A stretch of DNA of 42,320 nucleotides from Xenorhabdus griffiniae. GTDB lineage: Bacteria > Pseudomonadota > Gammaproteobacteria > Enterobacterales > Enterobacteriaceae. The stretch is from assembly GCF_001028135.1 (NCBI RefSeq), contig NZ_LDNM01000040.1, forward strand, positions 1-42,320, read 5' to 3'. How positions within the stretch are numbered: the first letter of the stretch is position 1; every line of letters starts with the position of its first letter. Both the position numbers and the translations under genes were made by a program. The notes beneath the pieces were generated by a model. The model was not told the DNA's origin. It ran no database searches and saw only the letters and a program-made list of their open reading frames with translations. This document shows positions 1-8,346 of the stretch, one piece after another.

Positions 1-220
1 AAAGGGACAAAAACTCATTTACTTCGTTTATAACGATATTGCACTTAATATGTGAATCCAAGATCATTAAATAATAATCAATAGAAAACCAAGATAGACC
101 CAGTTTATTACCCATGACATCAGGATATGATATAACTTTATTTTATATATAAGGCTGATGATATTACCGCTATAGTGGAAATAATTTCAAAAAACAATAA
201 TTCCCTCTCGGAGAAATAAC

Positions 221-988
221 ATGAAAGCCATACTCAATATATTATTAGCGGGTATTATCCAGTTAGGTGTCACCTCACTTGCCTATGCACAATCTACCCT
301 TGATAACATTCAATCCACGGGGATATTCAGGATCGGAACCGAAGGTGCCTATTCTCCATTCAGTTATCATGATGCTTCTGGGAAACTGACCGGGTTTGAT
401 GTGGAAATCGGCCGCGAAATTGCATTACACATGAAAGTGAAACCTGAATTTATTGAAAGTAAATGGGATGGTTTGATTGGTGGACTGGATGCCGGACGTT
501 TCGATGCCGTGATGAACCAGATTGCCATTACACCGGAGCGCGAGAAGAAATACCGATTCTCCCTGCCCTATGTTATCTCAAAAGCCGTACTGATTACCCG
601 CAAAGATAACAACGATATTAAGACGTTCAGCGATTTAAAAGGGAAAAAATCGGCGCATACCCTGACGAATAACTTTGCCCAAATCGCCAGACATTATGGG
701 GCTGACATTATCGGCACTAATGGTTTTAATCAGGAAATAGAACTGGTGAGCACAGGCCGCGCAGATGCGACAATTAACGATAAACTTTCTTACCTCGATT
801 ACAAAAAACATCGCCCGGATGCACCGGTAAAAATTGTTGCCGCAGATACCCAGGCAGCACAAACCGCCGTGCTATTGCGTAAAAATGATACTGAATTAAA
901 AGCCGCAATAGATAAAGCGATTACTGAGATAAAAGCGGATGGGACTTATCAACGCATTTGGGATAAATATTTCGCTGAAAGCGACTAA
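221..988 (+). CDS. Amino-acid ABC transporter substrate-binding protein (FliY/TcyJ-like), copy 1
   Basis: Periplasmic solute-binding protein of the polar amino-acid family (SBP_bac_3), 255 aa. A Sec signal peptide occupies about residues 1-23 (hydrophobic core, cleavage after AYA). The early ligand-pocket segment with GTEGAYSPFSYHD is followed by LTGFDVEIGREIA and KWDGLIGGLDAGRFD, all typical of cystine-binding FliY/TcyJ. It precedes a permease and an ATPase gene, and a second closely related binding protein ends the cluster. The ATG has a purine-rich site (ggagaaataac) just upstream. A hairpin with a T-run directly after the gene could make it the most abundant product of the transcript. Cystine is an inference from family resemblance; another polar amino acid is possible. 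Confidence 0.88.
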   Translation: MKAILNILLAGIIQLGVTSLAYAQSTLDNIQSTGIFRIGTEGAYSPFSYHDASGKLTGFDVEIGREIALHMKVKPEFIESKWDGLIGGLDAGRFDAVMNQIAITPEREKKYRFSLPYVISKAVLITRKDNNDIKTFSDLKGKKSAHTLTNNFAQIARHYGADIIGTNGFNQEIELVSTGRADATINDKLSYLDYKKHRPDAPVKIVAADTQAAQTAVLLRKNDTELKAAIDKAITEIKADGTYQRIWDKYFAESD

Positions 989-1005
989 CCAATCATGAAA
1001 ATAGG

Positions 1006-1026
1006 AGCCTAACGGAATAGGCTTTT
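1006..1026 (+). terminator. Hairpin with T-run after binding protein copy 1
   Basis: A perfect 6-bp stem, agccta/taggct, with loop acggaa is followed by tttt. It lies between the first binding-protein gene and the permease gene, so it probably acts as a partial terminator or as an mRNA-end stabiliser. Confidence 0.55.
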
Positions 1027-1151
1027 AAAATAAATCTTAGGTTCTAAGCTATAACTTTATTGTATATAACGTTCATCTTTTCTTGCCATATCATCATTAA
1101 AACAACCCTATAAAAAATAAATATATTTTTAATCTCTATCAGGAAGGTTTT

Positions 1152-1859
1152 ATGAACCCATCATGGCTCAATTTAGCGTTGGATTCCCTATGGCCGATGA
1201 TTTACGCCGGCCTGACATTCACGATTCCCCTCACACTGATAACATTCGTACTGGGGATCTCATTGGGGTTTTTCGTTGCGCTCATCAGGTTGTATGGCCC
1301 TAAGCCACTGGTGGCTGTCGTTCGGTTTTACGTCTGGTTGATTCGTGGTACGCCTCTGCTGGTACAGCTATTCCTGATCTTCTACGCCCTGCCCAGCGTA
1401 GGGATTACGTTGGAAGCGTTCACCTCCGCCGTTATCGGCTTTACCCTGAATGTGGGAGCCTATACCTCAGAAGTGATCCGTGCCGCACTGACTTCTGTTC
1501 CCAAAGGGCAATGGGAAGCCTCTCACTCTATCGGCATGAGTTGGTGGCAATCACTGCGCCGGATCGTCCTGCCACAAGCGGCACGGGTTTCAATTCCGCC
1601 CTTGTCCAATACCTTTATTTCACTGGTAAAAGACACTTCGCTGGCTTCCGTCATTACCGTGCCAGAAATGTTTCTGGCGGCACAGCGTATCGCCGCCGTC
1701 ACCTACCAGCCGCTGATCCTGTATACCGAAGCCGCCATTCTCTACCTCCTTTTAAGTTCGGTGTTATCAGCACTGCAAGTCCGGTTAGAAAAGAAATTCA
1801 CTCAGCAAAACAGCCGTAAAAATAAGGAAGGCAAAGATGATTCAGCTTACCAACATTGA
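1152..1859 (+). CDS. Amino-acid ABC transporter permease (TcyL/YecS-like)
   Basis: Inner-membrane permease of the HisM/GlnP (HEAAP) family, 235 aa. It has several hydrophobic helices and the start segment LDSLWPMIYAGLTFTIPLT. The RGTPLLVQLF segment (about residues 65-74) is followed by the EAA-type loop QWEASHSIGMSWWQSLRRIVLPQA, which contacts the ATPase. The start has aggaag 7-8 bases upstream. The 3' end overlaps the following ATPase gene by 23 nt, implying translational coupling. A 160-nt AT-rich spacer with a hairpin separates it from the upstream binding-protein gene. It would transport the ligand of the two flanking binding proteins; cystine is the best guess from the family. Confidence 0.88.
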   Translation: MNPSWLNLALDSLWPMIYAGLTFTIPLTLITFVLGISLGFFVALIRLYGPKPLVAVVRFYVWLIRGTPLLVQLFLIFYALPSVGITLEAFTSAVIGFTLNVGAYTSEVIRAALTSVPKGQWEASHSIGMSWWQSLRRIVLPQAARVSIPPLSNTFISLVKDTSLASVITVPEMFLAAQRIAAVTYQPLILYTEAAILYLLLSSVLSALQVRLEKKFTQQNSRKNKEGKDDSAYQH

Positions 1860-2601
1860 AAAAAGTTTCGACGGACAGAAGGTGCTGAAAAAGATTAACC
1901 TGACCATTAAAGAAGGCAGCCTGACGGCACTGATTGGCCCTTCCGGGAGCGGCAAAAGTACTTTACTGCGTTGCATTAATCTGTTGGAGATCCCGCAGGC
2001 TGGCAAGCTGGAAATCGGCAAAGAACAGATTATCTTTACCGGGAAGGAACGACTGCCACATCGGGAAATCCAGCGTTTTAACCGGCAAACCGGCATGGTA
2101 TTCCAGAACTTTCAGCTTTTTCCGCATCTGACGGTGATTGAGAACATTATGGAAGGGCTGATTTGGGTTCAGAAATGGTCTCGTGAACGCGCCAGAGAAC
2201 GGGCGCTGGCGTTGCTGGATAAAGTCGGCTTATCCCACAAGGCGGATGTTTGGCCCGCCACACTGTCGGGCGGTCAGCAGCAGCGTGTGGCAATCGCCAG
2301 AGCAATGGCACCTTCCCCCAAGGTGCTGCTATGCGATGAACCGACATCGGCGCTTGATCCTGAGTTATCCAAAGAAGTCGTCTCAGTTTTGAAACAACTC
2401 GCCGGAGAAGGCACTACCATGTTAATGGCAACGCACGATCTGCGTCTGGCGGCCAACCTTGCCCATAATGTTGTATTTCTGGAATCGGGTGAAATTATCG
2501 AATCGGGCACGGCAAAAACCATTTTCACCCACCCCAGCAAGGTGCGAACAGTCGAATTTATCTCAACCCTGACAGAAACCTTACCGGATTGGGAAATATA
2601 G
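1837..2601 (+). CDS. Amino-acid ABC transporter ATP-binding protein (TcyN/YecC-like)
   Basis: Cytoplasmic ATPase subunit of a polar amino-acid importer, 254 aa, normal length for the family. Walker A is GPSGSGKST (about residues 33-41), the Q-loop lies in MVFQNFQLFPH, the signature is [14 protein letters not shown], Walker B is VLLCDEPTSALDP, and the switch histidine is in MATHD. The ATG (site aaggaag) lies inside the permease gene, so the two are translated together. The second binding-protein gene begins 38 nt downstream, which makes permease, ATPase and binding protein 2 one transcription unit. Confidence 0.92.
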   Translation: MIQLTNIEKSFDGQKVLKKINLTIKEGSLTALIGPSGSGKSTLLRCINLLEIPQAGKLEIGKEQIIFTGKERLPHREIQRFNRQTGMVFQNFQLFPHLTVIENIMEGLIWVQKWSRERARERALALLDKVGLSHKADVWPATLSGGQQQRVAIARAMAPSPKVLLCDEPTSALDPELSKEVVSVLKQLAGEGTTMLMATHDLRLAANLAHNVVFLESGEIIESGTAKTIFTHPSKVRTVEFISTLTETLPDWEI

Positions 2602-2639
2602 CGAGCAGTCACGGTACATTATTTATTCGGAGAAACGCG

Positions 2640-3413
2640 ATGAAAAAAATTTTGAATTTATTACTGGCGAGTGCGACTGCTCTTGCTATTTCAGCCCCTG
2701 GCTATGCCGGCAAAGATTTTGATGCCATCAAAGCCGCTGGCGTCTTTAAAATCGGCACGGAAGGCACTTATCCTCCTTTTACCTACCACGATACCAACAA
2801 TCAATTAACCGGCTTTGACGTCGATATCGCGCGGGAAATCGCCCGACGTTTGAACGTCAAACCTGAATTTATGGAAGTCAAATGGGATGGTTTGATTGCT
2901 GGATTGGATGCTAAACGTTTTGATGCGGTTATCAATCAGGTCGGCGTTACCCCGGAGCGGACAGCGAAATACAGTTTTTCTCTTCCTTACACGACGTCTC
3001 AGGTTGTGTTGATCACCCGTAACGATAACGGTGATATAAAAAACTTCGCGGATATTAAAAACAAACGTTCAGCCCAATCATTGACCAGCAATTACGGGCA
3101 ACTGGCAACTACTTACGGCGCGAGTCTGGTCAGTACAGATGGTTTTAATCAGGCTATTGATCTGGTCGCTACCGGACGCGCTGATGCCACACTCAATGAT
3201 CGTCTGTCATTTTTGGATTTCAAAAAACAGCGCCCTAATGCGCCGGTAAAAATTGTCGCCCAGCAAACCGATGCGAGCAAATCAGCCGTCTTGCTGCGTA
3301 AAGGGGATGCTGAGTTACTGGAAGCAGTGAATAAGGCCCTGCAAGAGATCAAGGATGACGGTACGTATGCCCGTATCTCTGAGAAATATTTTGGCGTGGA
3401 TATTTCCAAATAA
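2640..3413 (+). CDS. Amino-acid ABC transporter substrate-binding protein (FliY/TcyJ-like), copy 2
   Basis: Second SBP_bac_3 protein of the cluster, 257 aa from the chosen ATG. An in-frame ATG at 2589 would add 17 residues ahead of the signal peptide, while the 2640 ATG has a cggaga site and starts directly with MKKILNLLLA, so it is preferred. The signal peptide runs to about residue 23 (GYA|GK). It is clearly paralogous to the protein at 221-988: both share LTGFDV, KPEF, KWDGLI, GFNQ, TGRADAT, APVKIVA, AVLLRK and DGTY at matching positions (about 60% identity by eye). The C-terminus YFGVDISK resembles E. coli FliY (WFGADVTK), so this copy looks closer to the ancestral cystine-binding protein. 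Confidence 0.88.
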   Translation: MKKILNLLLASATALAISAPGYAGKDFDAIKAAGVFKIGTEGTYPPFTYHDTNNQLTGFDVDIAREIARRLNVKPEFMEVKWDGLIAGLDAKRFDAVINQVGVTPERTAKYSFSLPYTTSQVVLITRNDNGDIKNFADIKNKRSAQSLTSNYGQLATTYGASLVSTDGFNQAIDLVATGRADATLNDRLSFLDFKKQRPNAPVKIVAQQTDASKSAVLLRKGDAELLEAVNKALQEIKDDGTYARISEKYFGVDISK

Positions 3414-3435
3414 AGTTTTATTTTCCTAAATAGAT

Positions 3436-3464
3436 GGCGGCATTTTTATTAGGTCGCCTTTTTT
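3436..3464 (+). terminator. Rho-independent terminator of the ABC operon
   Basis: Stem ggcggc/gtcgcc (one G-U pair) with an 11-nt AT-rich loop, followed by six T. It lies 22 nt after the stop of the second binding-protein gene. Confidence 0.75.
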
Positions 3465-3756
3465 ATATTAAAAAACAACACGCCCTCCTCACAAACCACC
3501 ATCATTTTATTAAAAACAAGTAACATATTTAAACATACTGAAAGCATTTAACTAAACGCTATAAAATTCTATGATTCAACCTATTCTCACTAAAACTAAA
3601 AACACTCACAAAGGAAATTTATAAATATTCTATAAACGAGTTAAAGATAATATATTTTTATTCAAATAGTTACACCTGAAAAGAATCTACTTACAAAATT
3701 TGAATAAGGAAAATAATAAATTCCTCAAAATAATTCAACACTGGGATGATAAATAA

Positions 3757-3934
3757 AAAACGCCCTTTTCATCAGAATTTGGGGCACGTATTAGAAAAAT
3801 GCAGGGATTGCCCGACAAATCGTGAAGCAATCTCTTGAGTTTGGCACAGAGCAAGGCTTTAAACGCGCTATCTGGCAACAACAGAAAACCTGAAAGCCGC
3901 CATTGCCTTATATGAAATGATAAAAACACTATAA
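3757..3934 (+). pseudogene. Frameshifted coding remnant, family unrecognised
   Basis: Three short overlapping frames read like one protein broken by two frameshifts. Frame one (3757-3825) gives TPFSSEFGARIRKMQ. Frame two (3801-3893) gives GIARQIVKQSLEFGTEQGF followed by KRAIWQQ. Frame three (3881-3934) gives TENLKAAIALYEMIKTL and a stop. The segments are amphipathic and protein-like. No start codon or ribosome site is visible and I do not recognise the family, so this is inferred decay of a small gene or of the 3' end of a larger one. Confidence 0.35.
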
Positions 3935-3947
3935 CACCCATAAATCA

Positions 3948-3968
3948 GCCCCACGGTTTAAGTGGGGC
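3948..3968. terminator. Hairpin between the remnant and rraB
   Basis: A perfect 7-bp stem, gccccac/gtggggc, with a 7-nt loop. It lies 45 nt past the rraB stop on the minus strand and is followed by T-rich sequence on the plus strand, so it could terminate transcription from either side. Confidence 0.5.
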
Positions 3969-4013
3969 ATTTGGGTTTAACGCTATCTTTTTCGACGTTA
4001 TCTTCAATCGATC

Positions 4014-4448
4014 TTAATGGAGTCTGGGTTCGGATTCATCGTCTTCAGGGGGAAAGAGATCACCATCATCTTCATCATCATCATCAGGCGCGTTAGGATC
4101 TTCAAAATACGTCCCCCAACCGTCGTAATAGACACCGATCTTTTCTGCCAGATCGATGAGTTGCACAACCTGTACGTTGATCAATTCAGCCGCTAAACGA
4201 CTTTCACTGATCACATCACAACACATCAAAACGACACCCTCTTCGGTTTCCAGCTCTTCCGCATCCGTGACTTCATAGCCTAACCTGAATGCTTCAAGGG
4301 CTGCTTTTTCCAGTTGATCGAAGTTTTCTGCCGAAAAATGGTGTTCAATAATATAAAGTGCATCAGGATCACTGCCATCTTCCAATAATTCTTCGATGAT
4401 CAAGCGAGTTTCTTCGCACTGTTCTTCTAAAGCATGTGGGTCTGCCAT
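4014..4448 (-). CDS. rraB: RraB, regulator of RNase E activity
   Basis: Small acidic cytoplasmic protein, 144 aa (E. coli RraB/YjgD is 138 aa). The core [20 protein letters not shown], the stretch [16 protein letters not shown] and the segment [13 protein letters not shown] are almost identical to E. coli RraB, and the C-terminus is the usual run of Asp/Glu. RraB binds the C-terminal scaffold of RNase E and changes degradosome composition and mRNA decay. It lies divergent from the ornithine carbamoyltransferase gene, the same adjacency as yjgD-argI in E. coli. Confidence 0.95.
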   Translation of the reverse strand: MADPHALEEQCEETRLIIEELLEDGSDPDALYIIEHHFSAENFDQLEKAALEAFRLGYEVTDAEELETEEGVVLMCCDVISESRLAAELINVQVVQLIDLAEKIGVYYDGWGTYFEDPNAPDDDDEDDGDLFPPEDDESEPRLH

Positions 4449-4638
4449 GCCAATCCCCTCTGTCAGTCGGCTGTCTTGTTTTGCATTCTCCCATCTTTTA
4501 TGTACAAAGGATATATCTATCCAATTTTGTCCAAAAAGAAATGCATAACATAAGCGACTGATCTATAACCTGTCTTGATACCTTCATGCCAGTAAACGCT
4601 GCACACAGGGCTTGTAATTGCATTTTTTATCGATATAT

Positions 4639-4656
4639 AGTGAATATAAATTCAAT
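4639..4656 (+). promoter_or_regulatory. ARG box (ArgR operator) of the ornithine carbamoyltransferase gene
   Basis: The 18-bp sequence agtgaatataaattcaat matches the ArgR consensus (TGAAT, AT-rich centre, ATTCA) and ends 25 nt before the argI start. A weaker half-match, ttgcattttttatcga, lies 3 bp upstream, as expected for the tandem ARG boxes of arginine genes. It implies repression by arginine-bound ArgR. Confidence 0.7.
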
Positions 4657-4681
4657 ATTGCCCTAATGGAGACAATGCATA

Positions 4682-5695
4682 ATGAACCCTTTTTTCAAGC
4701 GTTCTTTCCTAAGATTACTTGATATTTCCTCCACAGAAATTGATACTCTATTAACTTTATCCCATGCATTAAAAGCGAATAAAAAATCAGGTTCGGAATC
4801 TCCCGTCCTTACAGGGAAAAACATTGCCCTGATTTTCGAAAAAGACTCCACTCGTACACGCTGCGCATTTGAAGTCGCGGCGCATGATCAAGGTGCCAAT
4901 GTTACCTATTTAGGCTCAAGCGGCAGTCAGATCGGGCACAAAGAATCCATCAAGGACACCGCGCGGGTACTTGGGCGTTTGTATGATGGTATTCAATACC
5001 GTGGATATAGTCAGAAAATTGTTGAAACGTTGGCACAGTACGCAGGCGTTCCGGTTTGGAATGGCCTGACTGATGAATTCCATCCAACCCAACTTTTGGC
5101 TGATTTAATGACGATGCAGGAACACAGCCCAAAACCACTATCTGAAATCAAATTTGCCTATTTGGGCGATGCCCACAATAACATGGGCAATACCCTGCTG
5201 GAAGCTGCTGCACTGACGGGTATAGATCTCCGTTTAGTTGCGCCACGAACCTGCTGGCCGGAAAAAAAGTTGGTGGCGGAATGCCAAAAACAGGCAGAGA
5301 AAACGGGCGGTCAGATCACGCTGACAGAAGATATTGCGCAAGGGGTAAAAGGGGTCGATTTTCTGTATACCGATGTTTGGGTATCAATGGGAGAACCGAA
5401 ATCAGTCTGGCAAGAACGCATTGCATTACTGAAACCCTATCAGGTCAATATGGCGGTTGTGAAACTCACAGGGAATCCAGATGTTAAATTTCTGCATTGC
5501 CTGCCTGCTTTCCATGATGAAGAAACAACACTCGGTAAGCAACTGGCAGAGGAATTCAATTTATCTGGTGGCCTGGAAGTCACAAATGAAGTATTTGAAT
5601 CAAAACACAGCATTGTGTTTGATCAGGCTGAAAACCGAATGCATACCATTAAGGCTGTGATGGTAGCAACACTGGTGGAAAACCTCACGTTGTAA
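4682..5695 (+). CDS. argI: Ornithine carbamoyltransferase
   Basis: Converts carbamoyl phosphate and ornithine to citrulline in arginine synthesis; cytoplasmic trimer, 337 aa, normal length. The carbamoyl-phosphate motif STRTR is in [13 protein letters not shown] (about residues 56-60), [14 protein letters not shown] follows, and the ornithine-binding loop with catalytic Cys is [13 protein letters not shown]. The ATG at 4682 lies downstream of a ggaga site. The ArgR operator at 4639-4656 and a strong terminator at 5758-5785 make it a monocistronic, arginine-repressed gene. The symbol argI follows the rraB neighbour arrangement; argF is an equally valid name. Confidence 0.95.
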   Translation: MNPFFKRSFLRLLDISSTEIDTLLTLSHALKANKKSGSESPVLTGKNIALIFEKDSTRTRCAFEVAAHDQGANVTYLGSSGSQIGHKESIKDTARVLGRLYDGIQYRGYSQKIVETLAQYAGVPVWNGLTDEFHPTQLLADLMTMQEHSPKPLSEIKFAYLGDAHNNMGNTLLEAAALTGIDLRLVAPRTCWPEKKLVAECQKQAEKTGGQITLTEDIAQGVKGVDFLYTDVWVSMGEPKSVWQERIALLKPYQVNMAVVKLTGNPDVKFLHCLPAFHDEETTLGKQLAEEFNLSGGLEVTNEVFESKHSIVFDQAENRMHTIKAVMVATLVENLTL

Positions 5696-5757
5696 TCGTT
5701 GCTTTATATTTTGCGTCCACTCATATTACATTTTCAATTTTAAGAATATAATTAAAT

Positions 5758-5785
5758 AAAAATAGTGAGTTAAATCACTATTTTT
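5758..5785 (+). terminator. Rho-independent terminator of argI
   Basis: A perfect 11-bp inverted repeat, aaaaatagtga/tcactattttt, with a 6-nt loop, 62 nt after the argI stop. The A-run and T-run on the two sides make it potentially bidirectional. Confidence 0.8.
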
Positions 5786-5814
5786 ATTTGTATCAACCTA
5801 AGTAATATGAATTG

Positions 5815-5925
5815 GCGATTTATACTCGATAAACTTCAGGTTGCAATCCGCAAGACGACGCGAGGCCTTATATTTCCCCGCACAGCGGGGAAATATAACA
5901 CGGATATTAAAGTTGGATTGGTATA
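5815..5925 (-). repeat. Dispersed palindromic repeat, copy A (full length)
   Basis: About 110 nt between argI and metY, ending in the complement of tataccaatccaactt. It contains an inner palindrome (atatttccccg/cggggaaatat around 5870-5896) and the segment gaggcc next to aagacgacgcg. Its reverse complement aligns along its whole length with 16580-16685. It is non-coding and resembles the intergenic repeats I recall from Xenorhabdus; the rest of the 5696-6046 spacer holds only the argI terminator and the metY leader. Confidence 0.8.
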
Positions 5926-6046
5926 TATTGCCTCATTGCATTGCCATTTTTAATTCAGGATTATTTTTTGATATCAACCAGAACAGAAAAAACGCGTTAC
6001 TCTTTTTAATTGTCAGTAGCACTTTACCTAACGAAAGGAAATGACA

Positions 6047-7327
6047 ATGAAATTAGAAACTTTATCCATCCACGCAGGTTATTCTCCCGATCCAACCACC
6101 AAAGCCGTTGCTGTCCCGATTTACCAGACCACTTCCTACGCTTTTGATGATTCCCAACATGGCGCTGATCTGTTTGATTTAAAAGTGGAAGGTAATATTT
6201 ATTCCCGCATTATGAACCCAACCAATGATGTATTGGAAAAACGTATCGCCGCTTTGGAAGGTGGTATCGGTGCGCTGGCGGTTGCTTCTGGTATGGCGGC
6301 CATCACCTACGCCATACAAACCATTGCGACTGTCGGGGATAATATTGTCTCTGTCGCAAAATTGTATGGCGGAACTTATAACCTGATGGCGCACAGTTTC
6401 CCAAACCTGGGAATTGAAACCCGTTTTGTTGATCATGACGATCTCGCTGCCGTTGACGCATTGATCGACCAGAAAACCAAAGCCGTTTATTGTGAATCCA
6501 TCACCAACCCAAGTGGGAATATCGTGGATATTCAGGCGCTGGCAGATATTGCCCATCGGCACGGCATTCCTCTTATTGTCGATAATACCGTCGCAACCCC
6601 CTATTTATGCCGCCCGTTTGAACAGGGTGCCGATATTATTATTCATTCTCTGACCAAATATATTGGTGGGCATGGTACTTCTATTGGCGGGATCATTGTC
6701 GATTCTGGCAAATTTCCCTGGGCTGTGCATCAGGAGCGATTTGCGATTTTAGGCACCCCGGATCCTTCGTATCACGGCATCACCTATACCGAACATTTTG
6801 GTGCCGCCGCCTTTATCGCGCGCTGCCGTGTCGGGCCACTGCGTAGCACAGGAGCCGCTTTATCACCATTCAATGCTTTCCTGATTTTACAGGGGCTGGA
6901 AACCCTGGCACTGCGTATGGAGCGCCATACTGAAAATGCCCTGAAGATCGCACAATATCTGGAAAGACATTCTCAGGTATCTTGGGTTAACTATGCAGGA
7001 TTGCCTGCACATCCTGAATATAATTTGGCTATCCGCTATATGGGGGGCAAGCCAGCCTCTATTCTGTCTTTCGGCATTAAAGGCGGGGAAAAAGCCGGTA
7101 TACGCTTTATTGATGCTCTGCAACTTATTGTGCGTTTGGTCAATATCGGTGATGCCAAATCGCTGGCCTGCCATCCAGCCTCAACCACCCATCGTCAGCT
7201 AAATGATGAAGAAATGGTAAAAGCAGGCGTTTCACGTGATTTAATTCGCTTATCCATCGGTATCGAACATAGCGATGATATTATTGCCGACCTCGCGCAA
7301 GCGCTGGAGGCAGCAAAGACGCAGTAA
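6047..7327 (+). CDS. metY: O-acetylhomoserine aminocarboxypropyltransferase (sulfhydrylase), MetY
   Basis: PLP enzyme of the Cys/Met metabolism family, 426 aa. It makes homocysteine (or methionine from methanethiol) from O-acetyl-L-homoserine and sulfide. The start MKLETLSIHAGYSPDPTTKA is characteristic. SRIMNPTNDVLEKR, the SGMAAI loop, VDNTVATPYLCRPF and the PLP lysine in HSLTKYIGGHGT (K204) are all present. The ATG at 6047 is preferred over 6041 because the aaagg site is 8 nt away rather than 2 nt. Its last 130 nt plus the stop and the following bases are duplicated nearly perfectly at 8157-8303, beyond a toxin-antitoxin pair. The gene itself appears intact. Confidence 0.93.
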   Translation: MKLETLSIHAGYSPDPTTKAVAVPIYQTTSYAFDDSQHGADLFDLKVEGNIYSRIMNPTNDVLEKRIAALEGGIGALAVASGMAAITYAIQTIATVGDNIVSVAKLYGGTYNLMAHSFPNLGIETRFVDHDDLAAVDALIDQKTKAVYCESITNPSGNIVDIQALADIAHRHGIPLIVDNTVATPYLCRPFEQGADIIIHSLTKYIGGHGTSIGGIIVDSGKFPWAVHQERFAILGTPDPSYHGITYTEHFGAAAFIARCRVGPLRSTGAALSPFNAFLILQGLETLALRMERHTENALKIAQYLERHSQVSWVNYAGLPAHPEYNLAIRYMGGKPASILSFGIKGGEKAGIRFIDALQLIVRLVNIGDAKSLACHPASTTHRQLNDEEMVKAGVSRDLIRLSIGIEHSDDIIADLAQALEAAKTQ

Positions 7328-7344
7328 GATCATTGTTAATAGCG
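7198..7344 (+). repeat. Direct repeat of metY 3' end, copy 1
   Basis: A 147-bp segment covering the last codons and stop of metY plus 17 nt beyond it. It is repeated at 8157-8303 with one mismatch (T at 7270, C at 8229). Both copies are followed by a hairpin built on caggctc/gagcctg, so the original duplicated unit probably included the terminator. Confidence 0.95.
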
Positions 7345-7378
7345 GTAATACCAGAATATTGCAAATGTAGTAAAAATA

Positions 7379-7407
7379 AGCACAGGCTCTAATTTTGAGC
7401 CTGTGCT
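7379..7407. terminator. Hairpin between metY and the antitoxin gene
   Basis: A perfect 11-bp stem, agcacaggctc/gagcctgtgct, with loop taatttt. It sits between the convergent metY (plus) and antitoxin (minus) genes and can serve both. The core caggctc is shared with the hairpin at 8347-8375 behind the second metY tail. Confidence 0.75.
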
Positions 7408-7412
7408 TTAGA

Positions 7413-7715
7413 TTAAACGACAAAACCATAGTGTGTGCCGTCGGGTAACTCTACGTCGATACGCAACTTACCACCGGATGCTTCCACGTAACGTTTGAGA
7501 GAAGATAACTTCAAGTCGCGGCCAGGTTTCTCCATATCGGAGACAGTTGGTTGCTTAATGCCGAGGGCCACAGCAATGTCGCCTTGAGTCAGATTCATGC
7601 GTTCACGAAGTTCTGCCAGATGGATGTTAAGCAACATCTCAGTCGCTGCTTTTTGTGCGTTGGCAACAACTTCGGGCTTTTCACTTACCAGTATTTGGTC
7701 AAGAGTTCTTGCCAT
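7413..7715 (-). CDS. higA: HigA-like XRE-family antitoxin
   Basis: DNA-binding antitoxin of a type II toxin-antitoxin pair, 100 aa. A helix-turn-helix lies in the middle: ELRERMNLTQGDIAVALGIK then QPTVSDMEK (about residues 35-63). A C-terminal extension (GGKLRIDVELPDGTHYGF) follows, as in the antitoxin partners of Gp49-like toxins. It lies 6 nt behind the toxin gene with its ggag site inside the toxin's last codons, so the order is toxin first, as in higBA. It probably neutralises the toxin and represses the promoter at 8101-8129. The gene name is by family resemblance. Confidence 0.85.
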   Translation of the reverse strand: MARTLDQILVSEKPEVVANAQKAATEMLLNIHLAELRERMNLTQGDIAVALGIKQPTVSDMEKPGRDLKLSSLKRYVEASGGKLRIDVELPDGTHYGFVV

Positions 7716-7721
7716 AATTAT

Positions 7722-8072
7722 CTACTCCTTCTTCAATTTCTCCAGATGCGCCGTGAATTCGCGGTCAGCAATCGGAATCATAATTTCGTAAAACCTTTTC
7801 TCATTTCCGTTCTTGTTACCGGCACAAAGAAGGATCCCTTTACGTTTAGGATCGAACGCAAAGAACGCTCGGATTGGATCGCCTTTACTTTGAACCCGCA
7901 GCTCTTTCATGTTGCTGTAGAATGAACCCCTAACGGCGTCTGCGTATGGCCGGGGTAACATCGGGCCTCGCTCCCGAAGCACCATCATTGAAGCCAGAAC
8001 GTTGGTACGGTCGGTGTCATCCAGAACATTGAACCACTCATCAAAGGTATCCGTTGTCTCTATGGTCCACAT
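7722..8072 (-). CDS. higB: HigB-like RelE/ParE-superfamily toxin (Gp49-like)
   Basis: Putative ribosome-dependent mRNA interferase, 116 aa. It matches the phage-derived Gp49-like/HigB group: TDTFDEWFNVLDDTDRTNV near the N-terminus, then RPYADAVRGSFYSNMKELRV, then PIRAFFAFDPKRKGILLCAG and NKNGNEKRFYE. The basic residues of these segments are typical of RelE-fold toxins. It is first in a two-gene operon with the XRE antitoxin. The whole module lies between two copies of the metY 3' end, so it is an insertion relative to a plain metY-terminator arrangement. Confidence 0.85.
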   Translation of the reverse strand: MWTIETTDTFDEWFNVLDDTDRTNVLASMMVLRERGPMLPRPYADAVRGSFYSNMKELRVQSKGDPIRAFFAFDPKRKGILLCAGNKNGNEKRFYEIMIPIADREFTAHLEKLKKE

Positions 8073-8089
8073 GATTATCCCTCGCCACG

Positions 8090-8129
8090 ATATAGATTAA
8101 ATACTATATAGATGCAAGCCTATGGTCAA
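8090..8129 (-). promoter_or_regulatory. Promoter and putative antitoxin operator of higBA
   Basis: On the minus strand TTGACC (8124-8129) and TAGTAT (8101-8106) are separated by 17 bp, a good sigma-70 promoter. The inverted repeat atatag/ctatat (8090-8109) overlaps the -10 box, where a HigA-type antitoxin would autorepress. The operator role is inferred from position. Confidence 0.55.
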
Positions 8130-8156
8130 GATCTTTCTCTCGTTTCGGTATGATAT

Positions 8157-8303
8157 GCTAAATGATGAAGAAATGGTAAAAGCAGGCGTTTCACGTGATT
8201 TAATTCGCTTATCCATCGGTATCGAACACAGCGATGATATTATTGCCGACCTCGCGCAAGCGCTGGAGGCAGCAAAGACGCAGTAAGATCATTGTTAATA
8301 GCG
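8157..8303 (+). repeat. Direct repeat of metY 3' end, copy 2
   Basis: Second copy of the 147-bp metY tail, 146 of 147 positions identical to 7198-7344. It still reads as the C-terminal residues (from [14 protein letters not shown] onward) and stop, but has no start codon, so it is a silent vestige. Confidence 0.95.
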
Positions 8304-8346
8304 ATAGCATCAGTAGATTTTGTTTAGAATACCTTATTCAATAATA

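Larger units (their letters stand above)
3465..4013. other. Gene-poor AT-rich spacer
   Basis: The spacer between the ABC operon and rraB has no intact gene. Its first 280 nt are very AT-rich with nothing recognisable. The second half holds a frameshifted coding remnant (3757-3934) and a hairpin (3948-3968). Confidence 0.6.

Noticed and set aside
5815-6046. A 67-residue open frame upstream of metY
   Set aside because: It runs through the palindromic repeat and ends at the metY start; no coding signal, and the repeat explains its length.
5815-6046. MetJ operator before metY
   Set aside because: Only a single weak match to AGACGTCT (agacgacg) exists, and it is part of the dispersed repeat, so no operator is claimed.
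8157-8286. Metabolic-gene fragment as a separate small protein
   Set aside because: It is a near-exact copy of the metY 3' end with no start codon, so it is reported as a repeat, not a gene.
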